Positions 14,601-20,543 of a stretch of 22,658 nucleotides of DNA are shown piece after piece. Position numbers and translations under genes: made by a program. The stretch is from positions 1 through 22,658 of the forward strand of contig URUI01000032.1 in NCBI GenBank assembly GCA_900551015.1. The letters run 5' to 3'. Source of the stretch: an uncultured Collinsella sp. (GTDB lineage: Bacteria > Actinomycetota > Coriobacteriia > Coriobacteriales > Coriobacteriaceae). The first letter of the stretch is position 1; each line of letters opens with the position of its first letter. The notes beneath the pieces are model-generated. The model was not told the origin of the DNA, ran no database searches, and was given only the letters and a program-made list of their open reading frames with translations.

Positions 14601-17095
14601 GGCGCGGTTAAATCGACATCGGCGGGGAGCGTATAGCTGGGGTCGCGGCTTACGCGCACCTCGAGCGGGGCATCCTCGGTTCCCTTGTTTTCATACCAAC
14701 CCAGGAAACGATAGCCGTCGGGCAGCTGGCCCTCCTCGGATATAGCTTTACCGGATACGTCGAGCACCTGTACGGTATACGCGCTTGTGCCATCTTCTGC
14801 AGTCTCAACCTTAACGTCAGTTTTGCCCACACCGTCGCGCCGAGTCTGATCGTCGGTTGCATCCTGCTCATTGCCCTCAAACACCGTCATGATGTTCGAC
14901 ACATAGTCGGTGTACACCGGATAAAAATCGGTAGGACCAAGCACAGTGATCTCGGTGCCGGCAGGATAGAACGCACCGGCGTTTTTTAGCTCGGCAAGCT
15001 TAGGCGAGGTGATGGCCGCGTAACCGCCATGCATCCCGGCCTCGCCACTCGGCTGCGTCGTCCAACCGATAAAGGTGGCGCTGGCAGAAAGAGTGCCGCG
15101 GTCCGCAGGGGCAGCCGGCGTTAAACCGACGCCATAGCGGTACCAGTCCGTCGACTTGTCGTGCTCCTCGCCGCTCTGGCAATCGAGCGTTTCGCCCTGG
15201 ACGTTATAGAACAGCACCTGCGCCTCGTACGAAGCGATAAACAGGTCATTGCCCTTAAAACCGTCGACCCCCTTGGCATTATCGGCGGTATAGGTCGACG
15301 TATGCTCGTGCGCCTCACTCTTCTTGACCTGTTTGCCGGCAGTCACGGCATCGGCATCGGTCTTGCCGTCAAACCAGGTGTTATCGGCCTCGATGTGGTT
15401 CACGTTGACCCCGGGCTCGCGGAACCAGCCCGTAAAGCGGTATCCCTCGTTTGCCTCGGTCAGGCCTTCAGGCTTTGCGGAGGTCTCTTGCTCAAACGTC
15501 ACCGATGTATCGCCCTGGGCCAAGCCCTGAGCCGTTCCCGCCAGCACGGCGCTCACGGCAAAGGCATACGGGTCCGAGGTCGCCTGATCAATACCAAGTT
15601 TGGTTGCCTCGATGGTCGCGGTACCCGCACCGGGAAAATCGATCGTCGCCTTAACGCTCTGGCCATGCACGGGAATCTTCAGCTTGTAATCCATCGCCCA
15701 CTCATTGGTGTGCTGGCCACCCAGGGCATCGTCGTTGTCGGTCGAGCGCATGGTGCCGGCACAAAAATCGTAGTCGTGCTCCTCCCACAGCTCACGCGTG
15801 GTGTAGCGCTCGTCGTCCCATGGACCATAGCCGTCGCCCTTGGTGGTACCGTCGCCGCCAAAAGAGGGGATCTTTTTCTTAGCCGCGGTACCCTGGCTGC
15901 TGCCTTTTAGGCTCACGCTCGGCTTAAAGTAGCACTCGGTGACCGTGGCATCATCCTTGTTGGCACGCGCGGCAATACCGCCCAGGTTCACATCGTTTTG
16001 AATGATGGGAATCACGGCGATGGGATTGTACTGACGCGAGCTCAAGTCACCCGCAAAATGGCTTCGAACGAGCTCGTTGCCCTTTTCGGTTAGAATACGA
16101 CCCGCCAAGCCACCCGTCCACGCACGCGTCACGGCGACGACGCCCACATATGACGCGGCATAGCTGTAGCACTGCGCCGTCGAGAAGCAGTCGATAATCT
16201 TGGCCTCGCCCGCCATGCAGCCCACAAAACCCGAGGCGTACACGTTGTTGCCGCCCAGGGCGCCAATGGCCACGTCGTACTTATTGGTGACGTCGGTCAT
16301 GCCAATCGAGCCATCGTCTTTGCGCGTAGGCGTAACGCGGCAGTACTCAATCGTCGAATTTGTAACGTAGCCGGCAAACGCCGCCATATACAGACCCTCA
16401 CCGCCGAGCGCCTGCACGCCCGAGGTCGTGTTGTTAACGGCGCGGCCACCACGTACCTCGCAGTTATAGAGGGTACAGCCGTCGAGCTCGCCGGCGATGA
16501 GACCGCCCTCAAAGCCTGCGTTGGTAATGAGGTTGAGAGCATTGTTGGCGCAGGTCACGTGCAGCGTGCTCTCCATGACCATAACGTTTTCGAAGCGCGT
16601 GTTGACGGCCCTGCCCACGATGATGCCGCCGCGGAAGTCCGCCCAGATGTTGGCGTCCTCGACAAGGAAGTTCTTGATGGTGGCGCCGTCGGTCTCGGCA
16701 AAGAAGCCCGTGTCGCGCTCGGGGTCCAAGACCTTATTCTCGTAGTTCAGGCCCTTCACGGTATGGTTCTGACCGTCAAAGACGCCCTTAAAGGGATGTT
16801 CCTTGTTGCCAAAGGAGAGGTGCTTGACCGTATCCTCAACAATGGCGTTCATATCATCATCGTTAAGAACGATATCGTTATCGAGATAGACGCGCCACTG
16901 CGACGTGTCGCGCTGTCGCGACAGCGCGACACACGCCAGGAAGTCGTTCCTGTTTGTGATATGGAATTCGGTCTTGTCCTCGGGCACATCCTCGGCATAC
17001 GCTGCCGCCGGCAGCGCTACAACGCAGCAAAGGGCGATTGCCACCACAGCGATCAGCCTGCCGAGCACGCCTCGGTTCATGTTCTTAATCTCCAT
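11633..17095 (-). CDS. Giant secreted surface protein with GLUG-like and GxW repeat domains and a CnaB-like C terminus
   Basis: This is a predicted protein of about 1820 residues. A signal peptide ends at about AAAYA|ED, near residue 34. Residues about 50-430 form a repetitive beta-rich region with GLUG-like motifs (GGIIVGRA, GGLIAGELDG, GFVGCMAGEAKI, TGGLAGRI). From about 520 to 1570 are repeats of the Listeria-Bacteroides (InlB B-repeat/Flg_new) type with Gxx(F)xGW motifs near 551, 673, 794, 1087, 1301 and 1391, many followed by YxAxY or LYPVY. Residues about 1675-1785 resemble a CnaB/SpaA fold, with LKIVKQ and IYTVEED as possible isopeptide Lys and Glu. The end (NTRVNDKWIDGSNRAHNVWSNG) has no LPxTG or membrane anchor. 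The ATG at 17080 (MNRGVLG) is an alternative start with GGAG nine bases upstream. Likely an adhesin or matrix component held by partner proteins. Confidence 0.82.
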   Translation of the reverse strand: MEIKNMNRGVLGRLIAVVAIALCCVVALPAAAYAEDVPEDKTEFHITNRNDFLACVALSRQRDTSQWRVYLDNDIVLNDDDMNAIVEDTVKHLSFGNKEHPFKGVFDGQNHTVKGLNYENKVLDPERDTGFFAETDGATIKNFLVEDANIWADFRGGIIVGRAVNTRFENVMVMESTLHVTCANNALNLITNAGFEGGLIAGELDGCTLYNCEVRGGRAVNNTTSGVQALGGEGLYMAAFAGYVTNSTIEYCRVTPTRKDDGSIGMTDVTNKYDVAIGALGGNNVYASGFVGCMAGEAKIIDCFSTAQCYSYAASYVGVVAVTRAWTGGLAGRILTEKGNELVRSHFAGDLSSRQYNPIAVIPIIQNDVNLGGIAARANKDDATVTECYFKPSVSLKGSSQGTAAKKKIPSFGGDGTTKGDGYGPWDDERYTTRELWEEHDYDFCAGTMRSTDNDDALGGQHTNEWAMDYKLKIPVHGQSVKATIDFPGAGTATIEATKLGIDQATSDPYAFAVSAVLAGTAQGLAQGDTSVTFEQETSAKPEGLTEANEGYRFTGWFREPGVNVNHIEADNTWFDGKTDADAVTAGKQVKKSEAHEHTSTYTADNAKGVDGFKGNDLFIASYEAQVLFYNVQGETLDCQSGEEHDKSTDWYRYGVGLTPAAPADRGTLSASATFIGWTTQPSGEAGMHGGYAAITSPKLAELKNAGAFYPAGTEITVLGPTDFYPVYTDYVSNIMTVFEGNEQDATDDQTRRDGVGKTDVKVETAEDGTSAYTVQVLDVSGKAISEEGQLPDGYRFLGWYENKGTEDAPLEVRVSRDPSYTLPADVDLTAPHTYIARFEYRVDYYVRAYTNHEFTDSKLLCSVWNRYQTPFEENVGSTFVRENVVHWGPEHVDHGIKDSYETCGTRFTKETLVVSPLNAYSHNVKNDTGADTLKNLYADTDFPGAATLSDTWTSASLNVTVKPVNDRYRLNFWTLERDGEYWTYVKNPIESMVRTDKKYYVRAMITTDVNFYNKGDNVVRTATRRYESNLLQTKVNGADPTFTYYYPHVNKSVKVAEKPEDGEKGSYESPLTLEASPTDADMAVPGYKFLGWISTAEVQKDSDVWKYIYDVAGDSYVTSDPDKAEPYLATDESKVTQWQDAYPVYAKYDVSYTTNLHRAGFEGTDKVNVPSYNIAPVINADTNPATATVTPDVTTPVYKAGGELYKLQKVEIELPNGEIKTLPYDVEHGTCSYPVEPGGAYTFVAYYSPLAVVYHLNATDVDGKVAQQDDMLGNLNGGIPKPTYDVSTIDADTGKFNVFVGWTEAEPAPGKGYVAWSEGIRMVSASTVVKAPMELYPVYRPSLVTVQSNIDSKLANPDLVRSLGRTDSGDQISLEVKAAEEVEGTDGTKYDFVGWSRDYVNDGQYTLMTDDEKYPLEGSEPFESVTYTAVYKKTPLKVRYHDTEGNVIYTATVDPNDTSVLRGQDGNAGFVQTVKVPKMDESGNPVYDDKGEPVMEPKEVAYDPEAYSAIVAFLGERADSSLKELFLEWQWVNGDKAVAWSDFKGKPVTANMDLYPVTYKVVANDTSDDASPKNVTGQLKWLLDPNAANTIDDKSDKAPFKACFAKPFMGTQLTVHVDRVGYGLPGQTPAPVNGKYVSLYSSGSGEGSFELTNRLDYKLTGDGTQSDGNAVFDFAATHTLKIVKQTQDSWAKGKTFRFKVSRAGMDGNALEERTVEVTVSSDAQLKDGSAWYSGAIELAVPAGIYTVEEDSAWAWRYSNQIGVPGKQPGDKAQATISAASSANDATFTCTNTRVNDKWIDGSNRAHNVWSNGNVAKKED
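16905..16932. repeat. Perfect 28-bp palindrome inside the giant surface-protein gene
   Basis: Positions 16905-16932 read identically on both strands with no central loop; the centre is TGTCGCGACA. It encodes VALSRQRDT, about 55-65 residues from the start of the giant protein. Such a long perfect palindrome is unlikely by chance in coding DNA, although the local high GC makes CG-rich words commoner. Confidence 0.75.
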
Positions 17096-17098
17096 GGG

Positions 17099-17746
17099 CT
17101 AGTTCGCCTCCGGCCAGCCCACGACGTCGAGCACGTCGAGGACGGTATCGTTTGCCTGCTGGTTTTTGGCCTGCACGGCCTGGACGTCGATATCGAGCCT
17201 GTATGAGCCGCCGCGCGCGGCATCGTGGTAGTCGCCCACAAATCGCAGCGAGTCCATGAGGCTTTCCGTCATGGAGCCGGGGTCAAGCACGCCGCCACGT
17301 CCAGCCAATCCGCGGTAGTAGTACCACCCGTCGCCGCCATCGATCCACGGGGACCCCTCGCCCGCGTTTACGTTAAACGCAACGTTGCCCGAGGCATCCG
17401 CGCTCGAACCGTCGGGCGCCACCGATACCATACGCAGGCGCGCGCGAACGTACTCAGGCTGCGCGCCGACGTTCTCCACGCGCACGATGCGGCTGATGTC
17501 AGAGCCCCCGGCCTTGGTGTCGGGATAGTCCCCGTGCTCGTTGGCCTCAAACGGAATCTCCTCGCCCCGCTCGTTTAGGGTGTATTCGCAGACTCGTACC
17601 TTCACGCTGCCAAACGATAGGACGTTGTTCGCCGGAACCATATCAACTGTAAAAGCCAGCGTGCCACACAGGCACGCCAGGGCCAACAGCGCAATCGCGG
17701 CAAGCGCCAAGGTGCGTTTCTGATTGTCGGAAAGATTGTTGAGCAT
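17099..17746 (-). CDS. SipW-class secreted protein (TasA/camelysin-like), second copy
   Basis: This is a protein of about 215 residues. It has a SipW-class N terminus: a short basic stretch NLSDNQKRTL, then LAAIALLALACLCGTLAFTVDMV. The mature region begins NVLSFGSVKVRVCEYTLNERGEEIPF, matching the SipW-substrate pattern of a glycine-containing strand soon after cleavage, then VRVENVGAQPEYVRARLRMV, a typical camelysin/TasA strand, and YRLDIDVQAVQAKNQQAND near the end. The ATG at 17746 is preferred to the in-frame TTG at 17758, but neither has a good ribosome site. It stops 3 nt before the ATG of the giant gene, and GGAGG inside its end may serve that gene. The hairpin at 17776-17826 precedes it. 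Role is probably a fibre subunit or initiator (inference). Confidence 0.8.
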   Translation of the reverse strand: MLNNLSDNQKRTLALAAIALLALACLCGTLAFTVDMVPANNVLSFGSVKVRVCEYTLNERGEEIPFEANEHGDYPDTKAGGSDISRIVRVENVGAQPEYVRARLRMVSVAPDGSSADASGNVAFNVNAGEGSPWIDGGDGWYYYRGLAGRGGVLDPGSMTESLMDSLRFVGDYHDAARGGSYRLDIDVQAVQAKNQQANDTVLDVLDVVGWPEAN

Positions 17747-17775
17747 TACGTTCGCCAATCGTCGATCAAAGGGGG

Positions 17776-17826
17776 ACCGAGATCCCGACCCGAAAATGGG
17801 GATGGGGAGCGGGTCGGGATCTCGGT
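17776..17826. terminator. Strong hairpin between the TasA-like gene and the second SipW-class gene
   Basis: Arms 17776-17792 and 17810-17826 are perfectly complementary over 17 bp with a 17-nt purine-rich (plus strand) loop. Read leftward, CCCCCTTT follows, so it is not an ideal intrinsic terminator. It lies 10 nt beyond the TasA-like stop and about 30 nt before the next start, in the only sizeable gap inside the downstream operon. Partial termination or mRNA stabilisation of the abundant subunit is plausible. Confidence 0.65.
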
Positions 17827-17835
17827 GGAGGGGGA

Positions 17836-18594
17836 TTAAGCCTGAGTCTTAGCCCATTCCTTGGCCTGCTTAAGGGCATTCTGCGCGTCAGCATTTTCAC
17901 CCTGCTCGGTGCCATTCTGGCCCGCGCCAAAGATGTAGGCAGAGACCGTCATCGTGGGAGCCTGTTTCGGGTCAGTAGTAGTCTTGACAACATCGGTGTT
18001 GTTCATGGCAGAGGGAATCGTCACGGCAGTGAAAAGCTCATCGGTATAAACGTCCTGCGCTGCTTTGTTGGCTTCGAGCTTTGCAGGCAGGTTCTCTGCG
18101 GCAGAGTTCTTGGAGTACATAAACAGACCGCTCACGTACTGGTTGCCAGAGTTGTCAGATTGGTTGGTCTTGACTTGACCCTCAACGGGCTTCCAATTCG
18201 TATTTTTGAGCGTAAAGTACGGGGTCTTTTCAAGGCTGGTGCCAGGCTTGACGATGGCATTCTTTACGTAAATGAATACGTATGCATCATCAGAGCCAGC
18301 CTTGATGCCGACATTGGGGTTCTTGGCCACAGTGGCGCCAGGAACCATCTTGGAGTTGGCAACCCACTGGGTCTCGAACAGGTAGGCCTTTTCAGTGTTC
18401 GGATTATCGGGGTCCGGTTTCTCGGGATCGGTCGGATCAGGCTTGTTTTCCGGGTGGCCAAAGCTACCCACCGTGAACACGTTGTCAATGTGCTCCTGCG
18501 CCGTCAGCCATGCATAGGTACCCACACCGGCAGCCAGTACCAACAGCAGCAGGGCGGCAATGATGCCGTAGCGCTTTTTCTTCTTGTTTTCCAT
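17836..18594 (-). CDS. TasA/camelysin-like SipW-dependent fibre subunit
   Basis: This is a 252-residue secreted protein with a SipW-class signal: basic ENKKKKRYG, then IIAALLLLVLAAGVGTYAWLTAQE, with probable cleavage in the TYAWL region. After cleavage, NVFTVGSFG matches the conserved TasA/camelysin start. A Pro/Asp-rich linker (PDPTDPEKPDPDNP) comes next, then KMVPGATVAKNPNVGIKAGSDDAYVFIYVKN, a hallmark of the TasA beta sandwich, and FTAVTIPSAM. A start at 18594 (AGGAAG upstream) is preferred to the open frame at 18630. It follows sipW by about 70 bp and precedes a strong hairpin, so it is likely the most highly expressed product and the main fibre subunit, analogous to Bacillus TasA. The central linker insertion is not in Bacillus TasA as I recall it. 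Confidence 0.85.
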   Translation of the reverse strand: MENKKKKRYGIIAALLLLVLAAGVGTYAWLTAQEHIDNVFTVGSFGHPENKPDPTDPEKPDPDNPNTEKAYLFETQWVANSKMVPGATVAKNPNVGIKAGSDDAYVFIYVKNAIVKPGTSLEKTPYFTLKNTNWKPVEGQVKTNQSDNSGNQYVSGLFMYSKNSAAENLPAKLEANKAAQDVYTDELFTAVTIPSAMNNTDVVKTTTDPKQAPTMTVSAYIFGAGQNGTEQGENADAQNALKQAKEWAKTQA

Positions 18595-18664
18595 CGTTCT
18601 CTTCCTTTCGAGAATCGTTTTCCCCGGCAACGGCCCCTACCGCCGCCGACGCTTTTCCCTGCCG

Positions 18665-19222
18665 CTATGAACGCCGCTCCCTCGCATGCACGCGGGCATG
18701 CTTGCCCGCAGGCTCGTCGGGAACCATCCGATCGAGCACTATCGACGCCGCGACCAGCAGCGCCAGAACGGCCACCACAACAAGCAAACCGGGCATCGTC
18801 GTGCAATATGCGTTAACGAAGCCCAGGTAAGGGACACAAAAAGAGACAGTGCCGATCACGCGTGAAAAAGGCGTCTGCTCGGCATCGTGCATGATGGTTC
18901 CATCTGCATTTTTGTTTGCGATTCCCTGCGTGCCGATCGTCTGCGCGGCAGGGTCGATCTCGTACACCTGGTGCGTCACCACGGCGCCGTCCGATCGGTA
19001 AAAGGTTGCATTGTCGCCCACGGTAATATCCGTTGGCTCAACCTGGCGGACAAACACCATGGAGCCAACGGGAAGATCGGGTTCCATAGAGCCCGAAAGC
19101 ACAGCAAAGGGCATGTATCCAAATGCGCGAGGCACAAAAGAAACAACGGCAAGGGCTATGACAAGCGCGAACGCCAAGCTACTCAAAAGTGCAATAAATC
19201 GTTTGAGTCTACGCGCAGCCAA
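18665..19222 (-). CDS. sipW: SipW-type (ER-type) signal peptidase I
   Basis: This is a membrane serine peptidase of 185 residues that removes the signal segments of SipW-class proteins. One membrane helix is near residues 10-30, the catalytic motif LSGSMEPDLPVGS has Ser about 45, then GDNATFYR, and VTHQV has His about 84 where ordinary bacterial signal peptidases use Lys. That Ser-His arrangement defines the ER/SipW class. GTQGIANKNAD precedes the last conserved box, and a second helix (LLVVVAVLALLVAASIVL) is at about 145-165 before a basic tail. The start is TTG at 19222: an in-frame stop lies just upstream, and GGGGG is about 12 bases before it, so translation may be weak. It is the first gene of the six-gene fibre operon and is expected to process the three SipW-class proteins. 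Confidence 0.88.
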   Translation of the reverse strand: MAARRLKRFIALLSSLAFALVIALAVVSFVPRAFGYMPFAVLSGSMEPDLPVGSMVFVRQVEPTDITVGDNATFYRSDGAVVTHQVYEIDPAAQTIGTQGIANKNADGTIMHDAEQTPFSRVIGTVSFCVPYLGFVNAYCTTMPGLLVVVAVLALLVAASIVLDRMVPDEPAGKHARVHARERRS

Positions 19223-19348
19223 AGTGATAATTCATCCCCCTTGAGGACCTATTCGACCCATCCAAAGGTCAGCAAGTTTCAACAGGAACCGCAAGGCGCT
19301 TGAAAAGTGAGTCCGAAATAAGCCAATTTGGAATCTTTTCGTAATAAA

Positions 19349-19377
19349 AACATAGCGATGTGCTACACATTTTTCAA
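19349..19377 (-). promoter_or_regulatory. Candidate promoter for the sipW operon
   Basis: On the minus strand TTGAAA (plus-strand 19372-19377) and TATGTT (19349-19354) are separated by 17 bp, five and four matches to the sigma-70 consensus. A start near 19342 would give a leader of about 120 nt to sipW. The TAGCGA/TCGCTA dyad overlaps it and could be an operator. Confidence 0.45.
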
Positions 19378-19511
19378 TGTTTTGTCGCTAAATGCTACCT
19401 ATTTTGGCGTAAGTGGTCATTTATCACCAAATTAGTCTGTTTTATCCAATATCTGTGACTAACCCCCTACGCAACTTCCCCATAGAGGGATCATTTTTTT
19501 GCGAAACTAAA

Positions 19512-19541
19512 ATAATGGTACCCCCCCCCACATTAAAACAA
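19512..19541 (-). promoter_or_regulatory. Possible upstream promoter with a nine-base homopolymer in its spacer
   Basis: The plus strand has nine consecutive C (19521-19529), hence nine G on the operon's coding strand. On that strand TTGTTT (19536-19541) and CATTAT (19512-19517) flank the run with an 18-bp spacing. Both hexamers are weak, so the promoter is uncertain; the homopolymer itself is plain. Confidence 0.35.
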
Positions 19542-19623
19542 ACTGCTGGAAGCGCCATTTATTTCCGACCCCTTTTACTAGAGTTTTATGACAACCTCAT
19601 GTAGTTCGCAGCCCATAACCCTC

Positions 19624-19795
19624 TGAAAACCGTGTCCCAGAATTCGCTTGCGAAATGGGACGCGGTTTCCGCTTGTGGCCCCGCTGGGAAGCCACATCCC
19701 GCTTCGATCACAAATTCCGGGTCGCTCTTTCCGCCAGACCCCTCAACCGGAAACCACATCCCATTCCAGAGGCAAATTCCGGGACTCAGCTTCCG
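19624..19795. repeat. 62-bp-period palindromic repeat array, three units
   Basis: Units begin at 19624, 19686 and 19748, exactly 62 bp apart, each about 48 bp of imperfect palindrome with a 14-bp spacer. They have the same orientation as the array at 9881-10174 and align unit for unit with its first three members. For example, GAATGGGACGC versus AAATGGGACGC in unit 1, AAATTCCGGGTCGC in both unit 2s, and CTCAACCGGAAA leading into both unit 3s. The array sits between the sipW upstream region and the flavodoxin terminator. Open frames across it are not called. Confidence 0.85.
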
Positions 19796-19810
19796 CAACC
19801 CCGTGTTAAG

Positions 19811-19838
19811 AAAAAAGCCTCGAGAACTTCGAGGCTTT
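19811..19838 (-). terminator. Intrinsic terminator of the flavodoxin-like gene
   Basis: Arms 19814-19823 and 19829-19838 are perfectly complementary over 10 bp around a 5-nt loop. On the minus strand the stem ends in a run of T (plus-strand A from 19811). It lies about 40 bp beyond the stop at 19881, a textbook Rho-independent terminator. Confidence 0.88.
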
Positions 19839-19880
19839 CACATTTGTATTGTTTTGCACGAAGGACCGCGAACGGCGAAG

Positions 19881-20432
19881 CTACTCGCCCAGCACGGCCT
19901 TCTTTGCAGCTGCAGCCATGTTGTCCAAATCCTCCTTGGTGGGGTGATCCTTCGCGGCAACCCAGTTGTCGAGCAGCATCTTAAATCGGGCGTTTTCGGG
20001 ATCTTGCTCGAGCATGGCCTCGTAGCGCTGCTTAACCGCGGGACCCATCTTGCCCTGGCACATCGCCCAGCCCGCAAGCTCGGCATCCTCGGCCAGATTG
20101 GAAGTTACGCGGTCGACAATCTGCTGGTAATAGCTCTGGTCGGCCCCAAAGCCGCAGGTGCCAAACAGGAACACGCGCTTGCCGTGCAAGGCGGAGAGCA
20201 ACGCCGCCACCGAGGGCGTGCAGGCACCCTTGTCGCACCAAAAACCGACAAGCACCGTATCGGCAGCGCAGGCACCCTCTGCCTCGTGCGCGACCTGCTC
20301 CGGATCTGCATCATCGCTCAGCGCGGCGGCATGGATAAACTCGACGCCTGCAGCCTGCAGGGCGCGCTTGATCGCCCCCGAAACCATCCTGGTATTACCG
20401 CTCTTGCTGTTAACCACCATAGAGCATGTCAT
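19881..20432 (-). CDS. Flavodoxin-like protein
   Basis: This is a 183-residue flavodoxin-fold protein, probably a small FMN-binding electron carrier or accessory protein. The phosphate loop NSKSGNT is at about residues 8-14, the second loop VLVGFWCDKGAC follows near 62-73, and LFGTCGFG precedes a helical C-terminal part containing AMCQGKMGPAVKQRYEAML. Three or four cysteines near the flavin loops are notable. The C-terminal CQGKM block recalls the flavodoxin-like group that includes BilS of bilirubin-reducing gut bacteria, but no bilR-like partner is in view, so that name is not assigned. The ATG at 20432 is preferred to the GTG at 20438 (GAGG about ten bases upstream). It appears to be a single-gene unit with its own promoter and terminator. 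Confidence 0.75.
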   Translation of the reverse strand: MTCSMVVNSKSGNTRMVSGAIKRALQAAGVEFIHAAALSDDADPEQVAHEAEGACAADTVLVGFWCDKGACTPSVAALLSALHGKRVFLFGTCGFGADQSYYQQIVDRVTSNLAEDAELAGWAMCQGKMGPAVKQRYEAMLEQDPENARFKMLLDNWVAAKDHPTKEDLDNMAAAAKKAVLGE

Positions 20433-20491
20433 AGTCACGTTGCCTCGTTTCCCCCGAAACTCGAGCCATTAATGCAATTTGTTAAAAGCAT

Positions 20492-20519
20492 ATCTTAGTA
20501 CTAACGACGCAGATGTAAA
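20492..20519 (-). promoter_or_regulatory. Candidate promoter for the flavodoxin-like gene
   Basis: On the minus strand TTTACA (plus-strand 20514-20519) and TAAGAT (20492-20497) are 16 bp apart, five and four matches to the sigma-70 consensus, in an AT-rich gap about 60 bp before the start codon. Confidence 0.5.
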
Positions 20520-20523
20520 CCAT

Positions 20524-20540
20524 CTGCCGCTAATCGGCAG
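20524..20540 (-). terminator. Small hairpin after the ABC exporter gene
   Basis: CTGCCG (20524-20529) pairs with CGGCAG (20535-20540) over a 5-nt loop, 3 bp past the stop of the ABC gene. It has no real T run, so it is a weak terminator at best, and it abuts the flavodoxin promoter. Confidence 0.4.
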
Positions 20541-20543
20541 CCC

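Larger units (their letters stand above)
19223..19623 (-). promoter_or_regulatory. AT-rich upstream region of the sipW operon
   Basis: This roughly 400-bp gap holds no gene that I can support. It is markedly more AT-rich than the rest of the window. On the minus strand it contains two candidate promoters (19349-19377 and 19512-19541, listed separately). A dyad TAGCGA (19353-19358) and TCGCTA (19385-19390) encloses a smaller ACATT/AATGT hairpin (19367-19380). It is the natural regulatory region for the fibre operon. Confidence 0.6.

Noticed and set aside
19586..19798. 70-codon minus-strand frame over the second array
   Set aside because: Same reason: a translation of the palindromic repeats with no supporting ribosome site or domain.
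19881..20432. Firm naming of the flavodoxin-like gene as bilS
   Set aside because: Only a loose recollection of the C-terminal CQGKM block supports it, and no bilirubin reductase gene is adjacent.
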